Source: an uncultured Neisseria sp.
Lineage (GTDB): Bacteria; Pseudomonadota; Gammaproteobacteria; Burkholderiales; Neisseriaceae
Reading direction: 5' to 3'
Length of the DNA stretch: 14,062 nucleotides
Assembly (NCBI GenBank): GCA_937919795.1
Contig: CALFOA010000305.1
Span: 1 to 14,062 of the forward strand
Shown here: positions 12,936-14,062 of the stretch, in pieces
Numbering within the stretch: the first letter of the stretch is position 1
Layout: every line of letters starts with the position of its first letter
Made by a program: the position numbers and the translations under genes
The notes under the pieces: model-generated
The model's database searches: none
What the model saw: only the letters and a program-made list of their open reading frames with translations
What the model was told of the DNA's origin: nothing

Positions 12936-13246
12936 ATCAAGAACGCCTGATGAAAGTAATTTTGGCTCCCGTTGTTTCTGAAAAGAGCAACCTGCTGGCT
13001 GAAAAACGTAATCAAATGACTTTCAAAGTGTTGCCGAATGCAACCAAAACGGAAATTAAAGCCGCTGTTGAATTGTTGTTTGGTGTGGAAGTTGCTTCTG
13101 TGACCACAACTACTACCAAAGGCAAAACCAAGCGTTTTGGTCGTAGCATCGGTCGTCGCAGCGATGTGAAAAAAGCTTATGTGAGCCTGGTTGCCGGTCA
13201 AGAATTGGACCTGGAAGCCGCTGCCGCAGCTGCAGATAAGGAATAA
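12932..13246 (+). CDS. rplW: 50S ribosomal protein L23
   Basis: A 104-residue L23 ([19 protein letters not shown] at the start; [11 protein letters not shown] near the end), the exit-tunnel protein that docks trigger factor and SRP. Two in-frame ATGs compete, at 12926 and 12932. The second is chosen because GAGGAG (12918-12923) lies 8 bases before it but only 2 bases before the first, and because it forms an ATGA overlap with the rplD stop. Databases may list the 106-residue version starting MGMNQ. The alanine-rich acidic tail ([11 protein letters not shown]) is like other neisserial L23. Confidence 0.95.
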   Translation: MNQERLMKVILAPVVSEKSNLLAEKRNQMTFKVLPNATKTEIKAAVELLFGVEVASVTTTTTKGKTKRFGRSIGRRSDVKKAYVSLVAGQELDLEAAAAAADKE

Positions 13247-13251
13247 GTAGA

Positions 13252-14062
13252 ATGGCTATTGTAAAAATGAAGCCTACCTCTGCTGGTCGTCGCGGCATGG
13301 TTCGCGTGGTCACTGAAGGTTTGCATAAAGGTGCGCCGTATGCAGCTTTGCTTGAGAAGAAAAACTCAACTGCAGGCCGCAACAATAACGGTCATATCAC
13401 CACCCGCCACAAAGGCGGCGGTCACAAACAGCACTACCGTGTTGTTGACTTTAAACGTAATAAAGACGGTATCCCGGCTAAAGTAGAGCGTATCGAATAC
13501 GATCCGAACCGTACTGCACACATCGCTTTGTTGTGTTATGCAGACGGCGAACGTCGTTACATCATCGCTCCTCGCGGTATTAAAGCCGGTGCGGTTTTGG
13601 TGTCTGGTGCTGAAGCAGCCATCAAAGCAGGTAATACCTTGCCTATCCGCAATATTCCGGTGGGTACCACTATTCACTGTATCGAAATGAAACCGGGCAA
13701 AGGTGCGCAAATTGCACGTTCAGCCGGTGCTTCTGCTGTATTGTTGGCGAAAGAGGGTATTTACGCCCAAGTTCGTTTGCGTTCAGGCGAAGTGCGTCGC
13801 ATCCATGTGGATTGCCGCGCCACTATCGGTGAAGTGGGTAACGAAGAACAAAGCCTGAAGAAAATCGGTAAAGCCGGTGCTAATCGTTGGCGCGGTATCC
13901 GTCCGACCGTACGTGGTGTGGTAATGAACCCGGTAGATCACCCGCACGGTGGTGGTGAAGGCCGTACTGGCGAAGCTCGCGAACCGGTTAGCCCATGGGG
14001 TACTCCTGCTAAGGGTTACCGTACTCGTAACAATAAACGCACGGACAATATGATTGTTCGCC
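13252..14062 (+). CDS. rplB: 50S ribosomal protein L2 (3' end beyond window)
   Basis: The frame from ATG 13252 stays open for 270 codons to the window edge and reads as L2: [20 protein letters not shown] at the start, [17 protein letters not shown], the [17 protein letters not shown] peptidyl-transferase region with its conserved histidine, and [14 protein letters not shown]2 is usually about 275 residues, so only the last few codons are missing. AAGGA (13238-13242) is 9 bases upstream, inside the end of rplW, from which it is separated by 5 bases. It continues the L3-L4-L23-L2 run of the S10 operon. Confidence 0.98.
   Translation, partial: MAIVKMKPTSAGRRGMVRVVTEGLHKGAPYAALLEKKNSTAGRNNNGHITTRHKGGGHKQHYRVVDFKRNKDGIPAKVERIEYDPNRTAHIALLCYADGERRYIIAPRGIKAGAVLVSGAEAAIKAGNTLPIRNIPVGTTIHCIEMKPGKGAQIARSAGASAVLLAKEGIYAQVRLRSGEVRRIHVDCRATIGEVGNEEQSLKKIGKAGANRWRGIRPTVRGVVMNPVDHPHGGGEGRTGEAREPVSPWGTPAKGYRTRNNKRTDNMIVR

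Overview
The window is a piece of chromosome from a Neisseriaceae bacterium, most likely a Neisseria species. Two things point there. The ribosomal proteins and the EF-Tu tail look neisserial. Intergenic hairpins are also built from a 12-mer, TGCCTGTCTGAA (seven exact copies plus near copies), which I recognise as the TG-wad dialect of the Neisseriaceae DNA uptake sequence (DUS), described for N. wadsworthii-like species.

Layout: the outer parts are the str/S10 ribosomal region. The left end holds the last 10 codons of tuf and then rpsJ (S10). The right end holds rplC, rplD, rplW and the start of rplB (L3, L4, L23, L2), packed with overlaps or gaps of a few bases. In most bacteria rpsJ and rplC are adjacent in one operon. 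Here about 11 kb of catabolic genes lies between them. rpsJ is closed by a strong intrinsic terminator, and rplC has its own extended -10 promoter.

The insert encodes breakdown of 4-hydroxyphenylpyruvate (the tyrosine/phenylalanine route through homogentisate) down to central metabolites. On the minus strand are a LysR regulator and an acetyl-CoA acetyltransferase. On the plus strand, divergent from them, are hpd (4-hydroxyphenylpyruvate dioxygenase), an MFS aromatic-acid transporter, a VOC-fold metalloprotein, fumarylacetoacetase, an O-methyltransferase-like protein, an NhaC-family transporter, maleylacetoacetate isomerase, and both subunits of a 3-oxoacid CoA-transferase. The expected chain is 4-hydroxyphenylpyruvate to homogentisate (Hpd), maleylacetoacetate, fumarylacetoacetate (MaiA), then fumarate plus acetoacetate (FahA). 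Acetoacetate is activated by ScoAB and split by the thiolase to acetyl-CoA.

The one step with no recognisable gene is ring opening of homogentisate: there is no HmgA (cupin-type homogentisate 1,2-dioxygenase, about 430 aa). The 181-residue VOC protein sits between hpd and fahA and keeps the metal ligands expected of this fold, so it is the natural candidate for an alternative ring-cleavage enzyme. That is the most interesting hypothesis here. The second is the regulatory rewiring of the split ribosomal operon, including a terminator-like hairpin that starts almost exactly at the predicted rplC transcription start.

I see no transposase, integrase, tRNA, CRISPR array or other classical mobile-element mark. 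No gene-free stretch exceeds 300 bp.
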